A DNA stretch of 33,298 bases from assembly GCA_937906495.1 (NCBI GenBank), contig CALCVT010000050.1, forward strand, positions 1 through 33,298, read 5' to 3'. Of the stretch, positions 17,520 through 25,949 are shown piece after piece. Below the pieces are notes generated by a model. That model worked only from the letters and a program-made list of their open reading frames with translations. It was not told the origin of the DNA and searched no databases. Origin of the DNA: an uncultured Prevotella sp. (GTDB taxonomy: Bacteria; Bacteroidota; Bacteroidia; Bacteroidales; Bacteroidaceae). Position 1 is the first letter of the stretch, and every line of letters starts with the position of its first letter. The position numbers and the translations under genes were made by a program.

Positions 17520-17581
17520 AATGGTTTTTCTGTTATGTTAAGGAGGGGAGTTCGGTGCTTTACCTTTATGATAGCATAATA

Positions 17582-17611
17582 GCGGAGCTGTGGCTTGAGC
17601 CGCAGCTCCGC
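17582..17611. terminator. Hairpin between pyrG and yidC
   Basis: GCGGAGCTG pairs CAGCTCCGC, continues through a G-T wobble to GGC/GCC and closes with the tetraloop TTGA. The stem is very stable but has no U-run on the minus strand, so it may attenuate or process the pyrG-yidC transcript rather than end it. Confidence 0.6.
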
Positions 17612-17697
17612 ATGTTGTTCAGAGTATCACAAAAACCGGAGCATCCGTATTTCCCTTTATAGAGAGATGGGTTGGTTTAATGGTAAAATGTAAGTGC

Positions 17698-19308
17698 TTA
17701 TTTGTTTTCAACCTGTTTGATGCAGGCATGTACAAAGTCAAGGAAGAGTGCATGGGGCTTGAGTACCGTGCTGGAGTATTCCGGGTGGAACTGCGTGCCT
17801 ACATACCAGTCGAGTTCAGGTATTTCTACAATTTCAACCAAGTCTGTATCGGGGTTTGTTCCTACGCATTCCATGCCAGCCTGTTCGTATTCGGTGCGGA
17901 AGTCGTTATTGAATTCATAGCGGTGGCGGTGACGTTCGCGGATTACCTCTTTGCCGTAGATGGCACGTACGCGGCTACCTTCGCGAAGCGTACATTCATA
18001 GCCTCCTAAGCGCATGGTGCCTCCCATGTTGGTAATGTTCTTTTGGTCCTCCATGATGTCAATGACGTTGTGTGTTGTCTTGGAGTCCATTTCAACCGAG
18101 TTAGCATCGTCATAGCCAAGCACGTTGCGACCGAATTCAATGACCATCATTTGCATGCCAAGGCAAATACCGAAAGTGGGCTTGTTGTGTTCGCGGCAGT
18201 ATTGTGCGGCAATAATTTTGCCTTCAATGCCACGTTGTCCGAATCCCGGACAAATAACATAACCATCCATACCCTCGAGCATGGTTGCTACCGTTTCGGA
18301 GTTAATCTTTTCGCTGTTGATAAAGTGGCATTTCACCTTACGGTCGTTGTAGGTACCAGCTTGCGACAAGGCTTCAAGAATACTTTTATAGGCATCCTGT
18401 AAGTCGTATTTGCCTACTAGTCCAACATTGATTACTTCGGTAGCCTTGTGGCGACGATCCAAGAAGGAGCGCCAGGGGCCGAGTCCCGGAGTTTCGCCTA
18501 CAGTCATGCCAAGTTTGCGTAAGATGGTAGCATCGAGTTCTTGTTCTTGCATACGGAGGGGAACCTCGTATATAGTAGGTTGGTCAAGACTCTGTACAAC
18601 AGCATCGGGTGATACGTTGCAGAAGTTGGCAATTTTGCGACGAAGGCTTGAACCAAGTTCGTGTTCAGCACGAAGCACCAGGATGTCGGGCTGTATACCC
18701 AAACTCTGCAACTCTTTAACTGAGTGCTGTGTCGGCTTGGTTTTAAGTTCGCCGGCAGCCGACAGATAGGGAACATAGGTAAGGTGAACGCAAACAGCAT
18801 TTTTTCCTAACTCCCATTTAAGTTGTCGGATAGCTTCAAGGAAGGGCTGGCTCTCAATATCACCAACGGTACCGCCAATTTCGGTTATAACGAAGTCGTA
18901 TTTATGCTTTTTGCCCAAAAAGAGCATGTCGCGTTTGATTTCGTCGGTAATGTGGGGTATAACCTGAATAGTTTTGCCTAAGTAGTCACCGCGGCGCTCT
19001 TTGTCAATTACGCTCTGGTAAATACGGCCGGTCGTAAAGTTGTTGTAACGGGTGGTCTGGATACCAGTAAAGCGCTCATAGTGTCCGAGGTCCAAGTCAG
19101 TTTCCTGGCCGTCATCGGTTACATAGCATTCGCCGTGTTCGTAGGGGTTGAGCGTACCCGGGTCAATGTTGATGTACGGGTCGAATTTCTGGATGGTGAT
19201 GTTGAACCCGCGGGCCTGAAGCAGCTTGCCAATTGAAGCGGCTATAATGCCTTTGCCCAAGGAGGAAGCTACGCCTCCAGTAACGAAAATGTACTTAGTC
19301 TCTGACAC
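17698..19308 (-). CDS. pyrG: CTP synthase
   Basis: CTP synthase makes CTP from UTP, ATP and glutamine in the cytoplasm. The N-terminal synthetase domain begins KYIFVTGGVASSLGKG with its P-loop and continues with KFDPYINIDPGTLNPYEHGE. The C-terminal class-I glutamine amidotransferase domain has the nucleophile C382 in FGICLGMQ and the H508/E510 pair in FHPE. The length, 536 residues, is typical and all key residues are present. A -7 box lies 122 bases upstream of the start. The gene is divergent from rsmG, with about 600 bases of repeat-bearing DNA between them. Confidence 0.98.
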   Translation of the reverse strand: MSETKYIFVTGGVASSLGKGIIAASIGKLLQARGFNITIQKFDPYINIDPGTLNPYEHGECYVTDDGQETDLDLGHYERFTGIQTTRYNNFTTGRIYQSVIDKERRGDYLGKTIQVIPHITDEIKRDMLFLGKKHKYDFVITEIGGTVGDIESQPFLEAIRQLKWELGKNAVCVHLTYVPYLSAAGELKTKPTQHSVKELQSLGIQPDILVLRAEHELGSSLRRKIANFCNVSPDAVVQSLDQPTIYEVPLRMQEQELDATILRKLGMTVGETPGLGPWRSFLDRRHKATEVINVGLVGKYDLQDAYKSILEALSQAGTYNDRKVKCHFINSEKINSETVATMLEGMDGYVICPGFGQRGIEGKIIAAQYCREHNKPTFGICLGMQMMVIEFGRNVLGYDDANSVEMDSKTTHNVIDIMEDQKNITNMGGTMRLGGYECTLREGSRVRAIYGKEVIRERHRHRYEFNNDFRTEYEQAGMECVGTNPDTDLVEIVEIPELDWYVGTQFHPEYSSTVLKPHALFLDFVHACIKQVENK

Positions 19309-19430
19309 GATAAAATTCTTTATGGGGTTTCTAATTTTTCAATGAAACTGTGGGTGTATTGCACTTGTTGAACTTTGCAAAATCAGTTCTGCAACAGCTC
19401 AGTTGCAACGCAACCTAAATTTCGCGCAAG

Positions 19431-19438
19431 CAAAGTTA
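19431..19438 (-). promoter_or_regulatory. Probable -7 box for pyrG
   Basis: On the minus strand this reads TAACTTTG, an exact TAnnTTTG. No TTTG is found at the usual distance upstream. It would give a leader of about 115 bases that contains GCAACagctcaGTTGC, a small hairpin. Confidence 0.5.
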
Positions 19439-19532
19439 CGACAAAATTGTGATACTTGGAAAAAATGTGCCATAGTTTTGATTTTCTGAGGGGGGTTCTA
19501 TGGAGTTTGCGCCTCTTTTGTATCATTTGAGT

Positions 19533-19593
19533 GCCAGTAAGGGCATGGTTGTACTGGCTTGACATCTCAATTTGGCAACCTTTGTTCGGTTGC
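19533..19593. other. Two adjacent hairpins in the pyrG-rsmG intergenic region
   Basis: GCCAGTA (19533-19539) pairs TACTGGC (19552-19558), and GCAACC (19575-19580) pairs GGTTGC (19588-19593). They abut the 58-bp direct repeat that begins at 19594. No reading frame of note covers them. Confidence 0.5.
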
Positions 19594-19714
19594 TTGATGT
19601 TTGAGTGTATGAGCAATAGTGGAATTGTTGCGTTGGGCAATACCAGCTCAATTGATGTTTGAGTGTATGAGCAGTTGCGGGATTGTTGCGTTGGGCAATA
19701 GCAGCTCAATTGAT
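19594..19714. repeat. 58-bp tandem direct repeat, two copies plus five bases
   Basis: Copy 1 is 19594-19651 and copy 2 is 19652-19709, with TTGAT starting a third at 19710. Each copy begins TTGATGTTTGAGTGTATGAG, has a variable stretch of about 9 bases, then ATTGTTGCGTTGGGCAATA and CAGCTCAA. Within each copy TGAGC can pair GCTCA. The period is not a multiple of three, so the repeat is unlikely to be coding. A related CAGCTCAGTTG stands at 19395-19405 in the pyrG leader. Confidence 0.85.
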
Positions 19715-19863
19715 TATTTATAAGTACATACAACGCATTCAACTTGTTGCAGTCTTAATCTATAGGGTTGCAGTTTATGTTTGAAAGGATGGGTTCTGCC
19801 TGTGTGAGTAGTAGTATATAGCAGTAGATTGTGTCAAAATGCATATTTCGTGCAACTTTTTCT

Positions 19864-19893
19864 TTTGTTATCGCTCGTCTTGCTGTATCTTTG
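19864..19893 (+). promoter_or_regulatory. Promoter of rsmG
   Basis: TTTG (19864-19867), 18 bases, then TATCTTTG (19886-19893). This is an exact Bacteroidetes promoter and places transcription start near 19900, about 14 bases before ATG 19914. Confidence 0.85.
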
Positions 19894-19913
19894 CTGCATC
19901 AATCAAACGACTT

Positions 19914-20540
19914 ATGGCAGTAGACATTATTTTTCGCTATTTTCCGGATTTGACCAACGAGCAGCGTTCTCAATTTGAACAGTTAGACGCGCTTTATCGT
20001 GAGTGGAACGCAAAAATCAACGTGATTTCGCGTAAAGATATCGATAATCTCTATGAGCATCACGTGTTGCATTCTTTAGGTATCGCTAAGACAATTAGTT
20101 TCAAGGCAGGAACCCATGTGATGGATATTGGAACCGGTGGCGGTTTTCCAGGTATTCCGTTGGCTATTTTGTTTCCCGAAACTTCTTTCAAACTTATTGA
20201 TAGCATAGGTAAGAAGGTTCGGGTTGCGCAGGCTGTGGCTGAGGGTATTGGCTTGAAAAATGTAGTGGCCGAGCATCGTAATGTGGTGGAAGAAAAAGCG
20301 AAGTACGACTTTGTAGTAAGTCGTGCTGTTATGAATGCGGCAGATTTAGTAAAGTTGGTTCGTAAAAACGTGCATCACGAGCAGCATAATGCTTTGCCTA
20401 ACGGCTTGATATGCCTGAAGGGAGGCGATATGTCGGTTGAACTTGCTCCGTTTGCCAAGTGTTCTGAGGTGTGGGACTTGAGTCAGTATTTTGAAGAGGA
20501 GTTTTTTGAAACCAAGAAGGTAACCTACATTCGTTTGTAG
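19914..20540 (+). CDS. rsmG: 16S rRNA (guanine-N7) methyltransferase RsmG (GidB)
   Basis: RsmG methylates N7 of G527 in the 530 loop of 16S rRNA using S-adenosylmethionine. The SAM-binding motif is HVMDIGTGGGFPGIPLAIL, preceded by the family segment EWNAKINVISRKD and followed by DSIGKKVRVAQAVAEGIGLKN and VVSRAVMNAADLV. I chose ATG 19914 (MAVDIIFRYFPDL, 208 residues). The frame extends to 19839, but that start lies upstream of the promoter's -33 element and its extra residues are unlike the family. The metallo-hydrolase gene follows after 29 bases, so the two form an operon. Loss of RsmG gives low-level streptomycin resistance in several bacteria. Confidence 0.95.
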   Translation: MAVDIIFRYFPDLTNEQRSQFEQLDALYREWNAKINVISRKDIDNLYEHHVLHSLGIAKTISFKAGTHVMDIGTGGGFPGIPLAILFPETSFKLIDSIGKKVRVAQAVAEGIGLKNVVAEHRNVVEEKAKYDFVVSRAVMNAADLVKLVRKNVHHEQHNALPNGLICLKGGDMSVELAPFAKCSEVWDLSQYFEEEFFETKKVTYIRL

Positions 20541-20569
20541 GTTGAAAGTTAATAGTAATTGAAGGTCTT

Positions 20570-21214
20570 ATGATGCAGATTACAAGATTTATCGTTAATA
20601 TGATTGAGGAGAATTGTTATCTTCTCTGGGACGAGACGGGCGAGGCCGCATTGATAGACTGCGGTGCTTATTATCCTGAAGAGCACAAGGCTATTCGTGG
20701 ATTTATAGACCGTCGAAATCTTAAACTCAAGCATTTGTATAATACGCACGGACATTTTGACCATTTGTTTGGTGCTTATTCGGTATACGAAGACTTTGGA
20801 GTAAAAATAGAACTCTCAGCCGATGAACAGCCGGTTTATGAGGCTGCAATCGATCAGATGCGCATGTTTATGCATCGGGAGTTTACCTTACAACTCCCCC
20901 CGGTGGAACGGTATTTTCATGATGGTGATGAACTGATGGTAGGCAATAGCAAACTAAAGGTGATAGCTACACCCGGACATACTCCGGGTGGTGTGTGTCT
21001 GTATGCCGAAAAAGAGGGGATTCTCTTTAGTGGCGATAGTTTGTTCCGGTGCGAAATAGGCCGTTGTGATTTGCTCGGTGGAAGTGAGTCTCAATTAATT
21101 CATGCGCTCAAAACGCGCATCTTGGCATTGCCCGACCATGTTAAAGTACTACCTGGCCATGGTGATGCAACAACAATAGGTGATGAACGTGAGCGAAATC
21201 CTTATTTGCAGTAA
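20570..21214 (+). CDS. Metallo-beta-lactamase-fold hydrolase (glyoxalase II-like)
   Basis: A 214-residue cytoplasmic enzyme with the complete binuclear metal site of the glyoxalase II branch: THGHFDH (59-65), PGHTPGG with H137, SGDSLF with D156 and PGHGDAT with H197. Members hydrolyse thioesters such as S-lactoylglutathione or related metabolites. It lacks the long C-terminal helical substrate domain of classical GloB and is of the short type common in bacteria without glutathione, so its substrate is open. GAAGG lies just upstream of ATG 20570. The second codon is also ATG. It is co-transcribed with rsmG and ends before a bidirectional terminator shared with rho. Confidence 0.88.
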   Translation: MMQITRFIVNMIEENCYLLWDETGEAALIDCGAYYPEEHKAIRGFIDRRNLKLKHLYNTHGHFDHLFGAYSVYEDFGVKIELSADEQPVYEAAIDQMRMFMHREFTLQLPPVERYFHDGDELMVGNSKLKVIATPGHTPGGVCLYAEKEGILFSGDSLFRCEIGRCDLLGGSESQLIHALKTRILALPDHVKVLPGHGDATTIGDERERNPYLQ

Positions 21215-21276
21215 AAAGGGTTTTGTCAAGATTTTGGAATGTTTCGTCTTTGCTATCAATAGGCGTATTTCCGGTA

Positions 21277-21330
21277 AGCAGAAAGAAAGCCGCATACCTT
21301 CATATTACTGAAGATATGCGGCTTTCTGCT
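21277..21330. terminator. Bidirectional terminator between the hydrolase gene and rho
   Basis: AAAGCCGCATA pairs TATGCGGCTTT, and the outer AGCAG pairs CTGCT around a 4-base AAAG duplication bulge. It sits between two convergent genes and has A-rich and T-rich flanks on its arms. Confidence 0.75.
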
Positions 21331-21380
21331 GTATGAAATAGATGTTTAATTGTAATAAATTTGAACACCTGTGGGCTATT

Positions 21381-23597
21381 TTACCCTTTCATTGAAACTA
21401 GAAACTCTTCGTTGTTTTTGGTATTCTCAATGCGGCGTTTCACATCGTTCATAGCTTCAACAGAGTTCATTTCCGATATATAGTTACGAAGAATCCACAT
21501 GTGGTCTTGTGTAAGTTTATCCTGCAGCAAGTCGTCGCGGCGGGTTGATGAGGCTACAATGTTGATGGCAGGGAAGATGCGCTTGTTTGAGAGCATACGA
21601 TCGAGCTGGAGTTCCATGTTACCGGTACCCTTAAACTCCTCGAAAATAACTTCGTCCATTTTCGAACCGGTATCGATTAGTGCCGTGGCAATGATGGTCA
21701 GCGATCCGCCGCCCTCAATATTGCGGGCAGCACCGAAAAATCGTTTGGGCTTTTGGAGTGCATTGGCATCTACACCACCCGAAAGAATTTTACCCGAAGT
21801 AGGGGCAACGGTGTTGTAGGCACGTGCCAGTCGGGTTATAGAGTCGAGGAAGATAACAACATCGTGTCCGCATTCAACCATACGCTTGGCTTTGTCGAGT
21901 ACAATACCTGCAATTTTCACGTGGCGTGATGCTGGTTCGTCGAATGTTGAAGCAATCACTTCGGCCTTGACAGTGCGCATCATGTCAGTAACCTCTTCAG
22001 GACGTTCATCAATGAGCAGCATCATCAAGTAAGTGTCGGGATGGTTGCGGGCAATGGCGTTTGCAATGTCCTTCATGAGCATGGTTTTACCCGTTTTGGG
22101 TTGTGCTACAATCAAGGCACGCTGACCTTTGCCGATAGGGGTGAAAAGGTCTACAATGCGGCACGAGGTGGTATCAGCGCTGCTGCCGTTGCAAAGATTG
22201 AATTTCTCGTCGGGAAAGAGGGGTACCAAATGTTCAAACGAGATGCGGTCGCGTACATTTTCGGGTGTTAGGCCGTTAATGTGGTGAATGTCGGTCAGTG
22301 CAAAGAACTTTTCGCCTTCGCGTGGAATTTTAACTTTCCCTTCAATCACATCACCGGGTTTGAGTCCAAATTGGCGAATCTGGGCCGGCGATACATAAAT
22401 ATCATCTGGCGAAGCCAAATAATTATAGTCCGATGAGCGGAGGAAGCCAAAGCCTTCGGGCACAATTTCGAGCACGCCCCGGCCTTCGAGCAAATGGGTT
22501 TCGGGTGCAGGGATTGAGGGGGTAGGTATAGGGGGTTCAGCTGTTTGTTGCTGAACAGGCTGTGGGGTTAATTCGGCAGGTTGTTGGGTTGTTGCGGCCG
22601 AAACTTGCGGATTGTTCAGTCTTGCCTGCATCATGGGATCGTCTTTAAAACGATGGAACTTGGTACGTGCCGGCATGGGATTGATAAAGTTCGGTGTGTG
22701 CAGGTAGCCTGAACGTCCTTGCTGCGAATTGATTTGTGGTACATTCAGTTCGGCTCCCTCAAAAATTACCGGAATGTCTTTGATGATGATAAATCCTTCT
22801 TCGTTGTTAGGATTGTCTGTGTGTGATTTTACAGTGGGTGCTTGTGTAGCAAGTTCGAGCTCAGTCTCGTTCGGTTTGTTTCGATTGCCGGAGAGGGCTC
22901 TTTTAACCTCTTCCATATCTAAAATGTCGGGATTTTGCATAATAATATGCGGGCCGGCATTGATTTGGTCTGCAATAAAGTCAGGAACTTCTTCAGTAGC
23001 CGCAGTTTTGGACTGTTCGGGCAATTGTTCTTCTTTGTTCGAGAGCTCAGAATTATTGGTAGAAATTTCTTCGCTCTGAAGTTTCTCGCTATTTGTTTTT
23101 AACGTTTCGGCAGCCAGTTTGTTTTGCTGGGCAGCTATGCGTGCTTCTACCTCGGCCTTTGTGGGTCTTCCTCGGCGTCTTTTAACTGGAGCCGGGGCAT
23201 CAGGGGCCGGAGTTTCGGTCTGAACTTCAACTTGTGATTCTGTGTTAGAAGTTTCTTGGGCTGTTGGGTTCGTATGTTCGGTGGTGTTGTTTTCGTTCTC
23301 GTCGGCGGGGGCAGGTTGTGTAGCAGTAGTAGCTTCTGCATCCTTTTTGGCGGGCGAAAGGTTGGTTGAGAATATATGGTTAGCCTCACTTTTTTTCATG
23401 ATGCGCGTGCGTCTTCGTGTTGTAGGTGTGGCTTCTTCATGCGAAACTGCAGATATTTCGGCTTGAGCGTCAAGGATGCTGTATATCAAGTCGTCTTTTT
23501 GTTTTTCGGCGGCATTGGCTATGTTCATCTGTTCTGCAATAGCTTGCAATTCGGCATATTCCTTTTCAAGGAGTTGTTCTTTGGTTAAGTTTGCCAT
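21381..23597 (-). CDS. rho: Transcription termination factor Rho with long disordered N-terminal arm
   Basis: Rho is the hexameric RNA helicase that ends transcription at rut sites. Domains in order: a Rho-N type helical region (1-50), a low-complexity arm rich in Thr, Pro, Gln, Glu and Asn (about 51-365), a cold-shock-like RNA-binding domain starting near GRGVLEIVPEGFGFLRSSDYNYL, and the RecA-type motor. The motor has Walker A AQPKTGKT (498-505), Walker B VIFLDS with D585, and ILSGGVDANALQKPKRFFGAARN. At 738 residues it far exceeds the roughly 420 of E. coli Rho. The arm holds an AT-hook-like KRRRGRPTK (139-147) and two less disordered islands (about 204-237 and 267-330). Bacteroides Rho also carries a large disordered arm, reported to drive phase separation. 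The leader carries a terminator-like hairpin. Confidence 0.97.
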   Translation of the reverse strand: MANLTKEQLLEKEYAELQAIAEQMNIANAAEKQKDDLIYSILDAQAEISAVSHEEATPTTRRRTRIMKKSEANHIFSTNLSPAKKDAEATTATQPAPADENENNTTEHTNPTAQETSNTESQVEVQTETPAPDAPAPVKRRRGRPTKAEVEARIAAQQNKLAAETLKTNSEKLQSEEISTNNSELSNKEEQLPEQSKTAATEEVPDFIADQINAGPHIIMQNPDILDMEEVKRALSGNRNKPNETELELATQAPTVKSHTDNPNNEEGFIIIKDIPVIFEGAELNVPQINSQQGRSGYLHTPNFINPMPARTKFHRFKDDPMMQARLNNPQVSAATTQQPAELTPQPVQQQTAEPPIPTPSIPAPETHLLEGRGVLEIVPEGFGFLRSSDYNYLASPDDIYVSPAQIRQFGLKPGDVIEGKVKIPREGEKFFALTDIHHINGLTPENVRDRISFEHLVPLFPDEKFNLCNGSSADTTSCRIVDLFTPIGKGQRALIVAQPKTGKTMLMKDIANAIARNHPDTYLMMLLIDERPEEVTDMMRTVKAEVIASTFDEPASRHVKIAGIVLDKAKRMVECGHDVVIFLDSITRLARAYNTVAPTSGKILSGGVDANALQKPKRFFGAARNIEGGGSLTIIATALIDTGSKMDEVIFEEFKGTGNMELQLDRMLSNKRIFPAINIVASSTRRDDLLQDKLTQDHMWILRNYISEMNSVEAMNDVKRRIENTKNNEEFLVSMKG

Positions 23598-23642
23598 ATG
23601 ATTGATGATCGTATCTTTTGGACCGCGTTGAACGCATCAGTG

Positions 23643-23692
23643 TTGCGGGGTTATAACCGCAAAAAACTTTTAAGCAGGCGGGCCTGCTTAAA
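23643..23692 (-). terminator. Terminator-like hairpin in the rho leader (candidate attenuator)
   Basis: TTTAAGCAGGC (23669-23679) and GCCTGCTTAAA (23682-23692) form a perfect inverted repeat. On the minus strand the stem is followed by AGTTTTTT (23668-23661), a full intrinsic-terminator pattern about 70 bases before the rho ATG. Just downstream TTGCGG can pair CCGCAA (23662-23643). Upstream on this strand there is no other gene to terminate, because glgA is divergent, so the structure lies inside rho's own leader. Confidence 0.7.
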
Positions 23693-24045
23693 CACGCATA
23701 GCAATTCGCTGCGGGTGTTAATATACAATAATGTGGGGGATAATAGATGGGATAAATCCGTAATAGGGGGATGAATGGGTAAAAGAGTATGTTGCTTTGT
23801 TTTACCCGCTATTGGTTGATTGTGATGGCGAGGCACTGCTGTGCTACCAAACAAAGTGCGCACGCCTTTCTAGACTGCAAATTTAGTAATATTTTTTGAA
23901 GAGAGCCCGTTGGGCGGTTTTTTTTTCAATAAACTTTGAGTGTATAGCCACTTTCATTTTCGTAGTACCCGCCATTCGGCAAAGTGGTGATGTAAAGGTT
24001 TGTAAAACTTTTGTAAACGGGCCTTTAGCGTTTTGATGAGCAATA
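23693..24045. other. Divergent intergenic region between rho and glgA
   Basis: No gene was seen. It holds the upstream part of the rho leader, a possible rho -7 box at 23878-23885 and, at its right end, the approach to the glgA promoter. No repeat was recognised. Confidence 0.5.
23878..23885 (-). promoter_or_regulatory. Possible -7 box for rho
   Basis: On the minus strand this reads TAAATTTG (TAnnTTTG) with no well-spaced TTTG upstream. If used, the rho leader is about 275 bases and includes the hairpin at 23669-23692. Confidence 0.4.
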
Positions 24046-24077
24046 TTTGGCTTTTAACCGAAAAAGCATTACCTTTG
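24046..24077 (+). promoter_or_regulatory. Promoter of the glycogen genes
   Basis: TTTG (24046-24049), 20 bases, then TACCTTTG (24070-24077). Transcription should start near 24084, about 16 bases before the glycogen synthase ATG. Confidence 0.85.
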
Positions 24078-24099
24078 CAAGCGATATTTAGAGCTTTTT

Positions 24100-25773
24100 A
24101 TGAACACTGAACTCTTGACTCCCGGCTACGTTTTCGAAACGAGTTGGGAAGTATGCAACAAAGTAGGTGGTATTTACACCGTACTTTCTTCACGCGCAAA
24201 AACGCTTAAGACACAGTATCAGGATAAACTGGTTTTTATTGGTCCTGATTTGAAACAACCAACAGCTAACATCGACTTTAAGGAGGATGCCCGCTTGCTG
24301 CCCGAATGGAAAAAGGCTGCTGCAGCCAAAGGCTTGCAATGCCGCATAGGGCGCTGGATGGTTCCTGGCGAGCCGGTAGCTGTGCTGGTAGACTTTGAAC
24401 CTTTTTTTAAAGAGAAAGACCGCTTATATGGTCAAGCTTGGGAATTGTTTCGAGTAGACTCCATCCGTGCTTATGGCGATTATGACGAGGCTTCGATGTT
24501 TTCGTATGCTGCGGCCTTGTTTGTTGAGGCTGTGGTTGAACAATGTCTCCGTGCCGACGATAAGATTATTTATCAGGCGCACGAGTGGATGTCGGGGTTG
24601 GGTATGCTTTTCTTAAAGCATCGTCTGCCACGGGTAGCTACGATTTTTACGACTCATGCCACCAGCATAGGCCGTTCAATCGCAGGCAATGATAAAGAAC
24701 TTTATGCCTATTTCGAAGGATATAACGGCGACCAAATGGCACGCGAACTCCATATGGATGCCAAGCATAGCATTGAGAAGCAAAGTGCCTGGCGAGCTGA
24801 TTGCTTTACTACCGTAAGTCGTTTTACTGACCGCGAATGTAAGCAACTGCTCGATAAGGCTGCCGATGTTGTATTGCCCAATGGCTTTGAGAACGATTTT
24901 GTGCCCAAGGGAGCGCAGTTTACTTCGGTTCGGTGCAAGGCGCGTCACCGCATTCTCGAGGTGGCTGCCGCGTTAACCGGAAGTTCCTTTATAGATGATA
25001 AAACACTAATAGTATCGACTAGCGGACGTAATGATTACCGCTGCAAGGGTTTCGATGTGTTTCTCGAAACGATGGCGCAGTTGCGGGCTCGTCTTAACGA
25101 CAGCAACAATGATACCCAGGTGCTGGCACTGATTGAGGTGCCCTGCTGGCTGAAAGGGCCGAGAACAGATTTACAAGAACGGCTCAAAGCTGGAAAAAAA
25201 GCAGCCGGGGCGTTGCCTAATCCTATAATTACTCACGATTTGTGGAATTTGAACGATGATCGTATTGTGCGTCAAATTTGGCAAGTCGGTCTACGCAACC
25301 TTCCTGCCGATAAGGTGAAGGTAATTTTGGTTCCCTGCTATCTGGAGGGTAACGATGGTATATTCAATCTTCCTTATTACAACTTGCTGGCTGCCAACGA
25401 CCTTGCATTATATCCGTCGTATTATGAGCCCTGGGGCTATACACCGCTCGAAAGTTGTGCCTTCCATACCCCTTGTGTCACCACCGACCTCAGCGGCTTT
25501 GGCCAATGGGTAAACGAGGTGCTGGAGCGCAATGGCGAACTGAAGGATGGTGTTAAGGTAATACATCGTACTGATGGCAACTTCTATGAGGTAGCGGCCG
25601 AAATGTGTCAGACCATCGAACAGATGGCTGCACTCAATGCAAGGGAGCGTACAGCTGTGCGTGCCGGAGCAACCAGGTTTGCCGACAAGGCGCAGTGGAA
25701 GCATTTCATAACCTACTACTATCAGGCTTATCATCACGCCCTTACAGCTGTTCAGAAACAAGCGCACAAGTAA
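24100..25773 (+). CDS. Glycogen synthase, eukaryote-like GT3 family
   Basis: This cytoplasmic enzyme extends alpha-1,4-glucan chains from a nucleotide-activated glucose. It belongs to GT3, the family of fungal and animal glycogen synthases, not to the GT5 family of E. coli GlgA. ETSWEVCNKVGGIYTVLSS (13-31) is the GT3 start motif, THATSIGRSIAG lies near 185-196, and YPSYYEPWGYTPLES (438-452) carries the catalytic Glu region, with E443 and E451 matching the yeast enzyme's pair. At 557 residues it lacks the long regulatory tail of eukaryotic forms. It has a strong promoter and is followed after 176 bases by glucan phosphorylase, so synthesis and breakdown genes lie side by side. The sugar donor (UDP- or ADP-glucose) is not decided by sequence. 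Confidence 0.92.
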   Translation: MNTELLTPGYVFETSWEVCNKVGGIYTVLSSRAKTLKTQYQDKLVFIGPDLKQPTANIDFKEDARLLPEWKKAAAAKGLQCRIGRWMVPGEPVAVLVDFEPFFKEKDRLYGQAWELFRVDSIRAYGDYDEASMFSYAAALFVEAVVEQCLRADDKIIYQAHEWMSGLGMLFLKHRLPRVATIFTTHATSIGRSIAGNDKELYAYFEGYNGDQMARELHMDAKHSIEKQSAWRADCFTTVSRFTDRECKQLLDKAADVVLPNGFENDFVPKGAQFTSVRCKARHRILEVAAALTGSSFIDDKTLIVSTSGRNDYRCKGFDVFLETMAQLRARLNDSNNDTQVLALIEVPCWLKGPRTDLQERLKAGKKAAGALPNPIITHDLWNLNDDRIVRQIWQVGLRNLPADKVKVILVPCYLEGNDGIFNLPYYNLLAANDLALYPSYYEPWGYTPLESCAFHTPCVTTDLSGFGQWVNEVLERNGELKDGVKVIHRTDGNFYEVAAEMCQTIEQMAALNARERTAVRAGATRFADKAQWKHFITYYYQAYHHALTAVQKQAHK

Positions 25774-25802
25774 ACTTAAGGTTGATGTTGCTTGCTGCAG
25801 GC

Positions 25803-25848
25803 GGGTTTGTGAATTGACTTCCATCGCCACTCTGATGGTGTAAAACCC
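25803..25848 (+). repeat. Inverted repeat between glycogen synthase and phosphorylase genes
   Basis: GGGTTT (25803-25808) pairs AAACCC (25843-25848), with CCATC/GATGG (25821-25825 and 25834-25838) inside. There is no U-run and no clear promoter after it, so it may tune the ratio of the two genes on one transcript. The structure is modest and could be chance. Confidence 0.35.
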
Positions 25849-25949
25849 TCAAATGGTCGCCCGATATTTGTTACATGGCAACGAGCTATGCATGCAGCGC
25901 AAACTTATTCTCTCAAATACAAGAATTTTCTTACTTAACACAATAACTC

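Noticed and set aside
19383..19742. Minus-strand frame of 119 codons over the 58-bp repeat
   Set aside because: The repeat period is not a multiple of three, so the two copies read in different frames. There is no promoter, and part of the frame overlaps the pyrG promoter and leader.
19839..19913. N-terminal extension of RsmG starting at ATG 19839
   Set aside because: The promoter's -33 and -7 elements (19864-19893) lie inside the extension, so the mRNA would start after this ATG. The extra residues are unlike RsmG.
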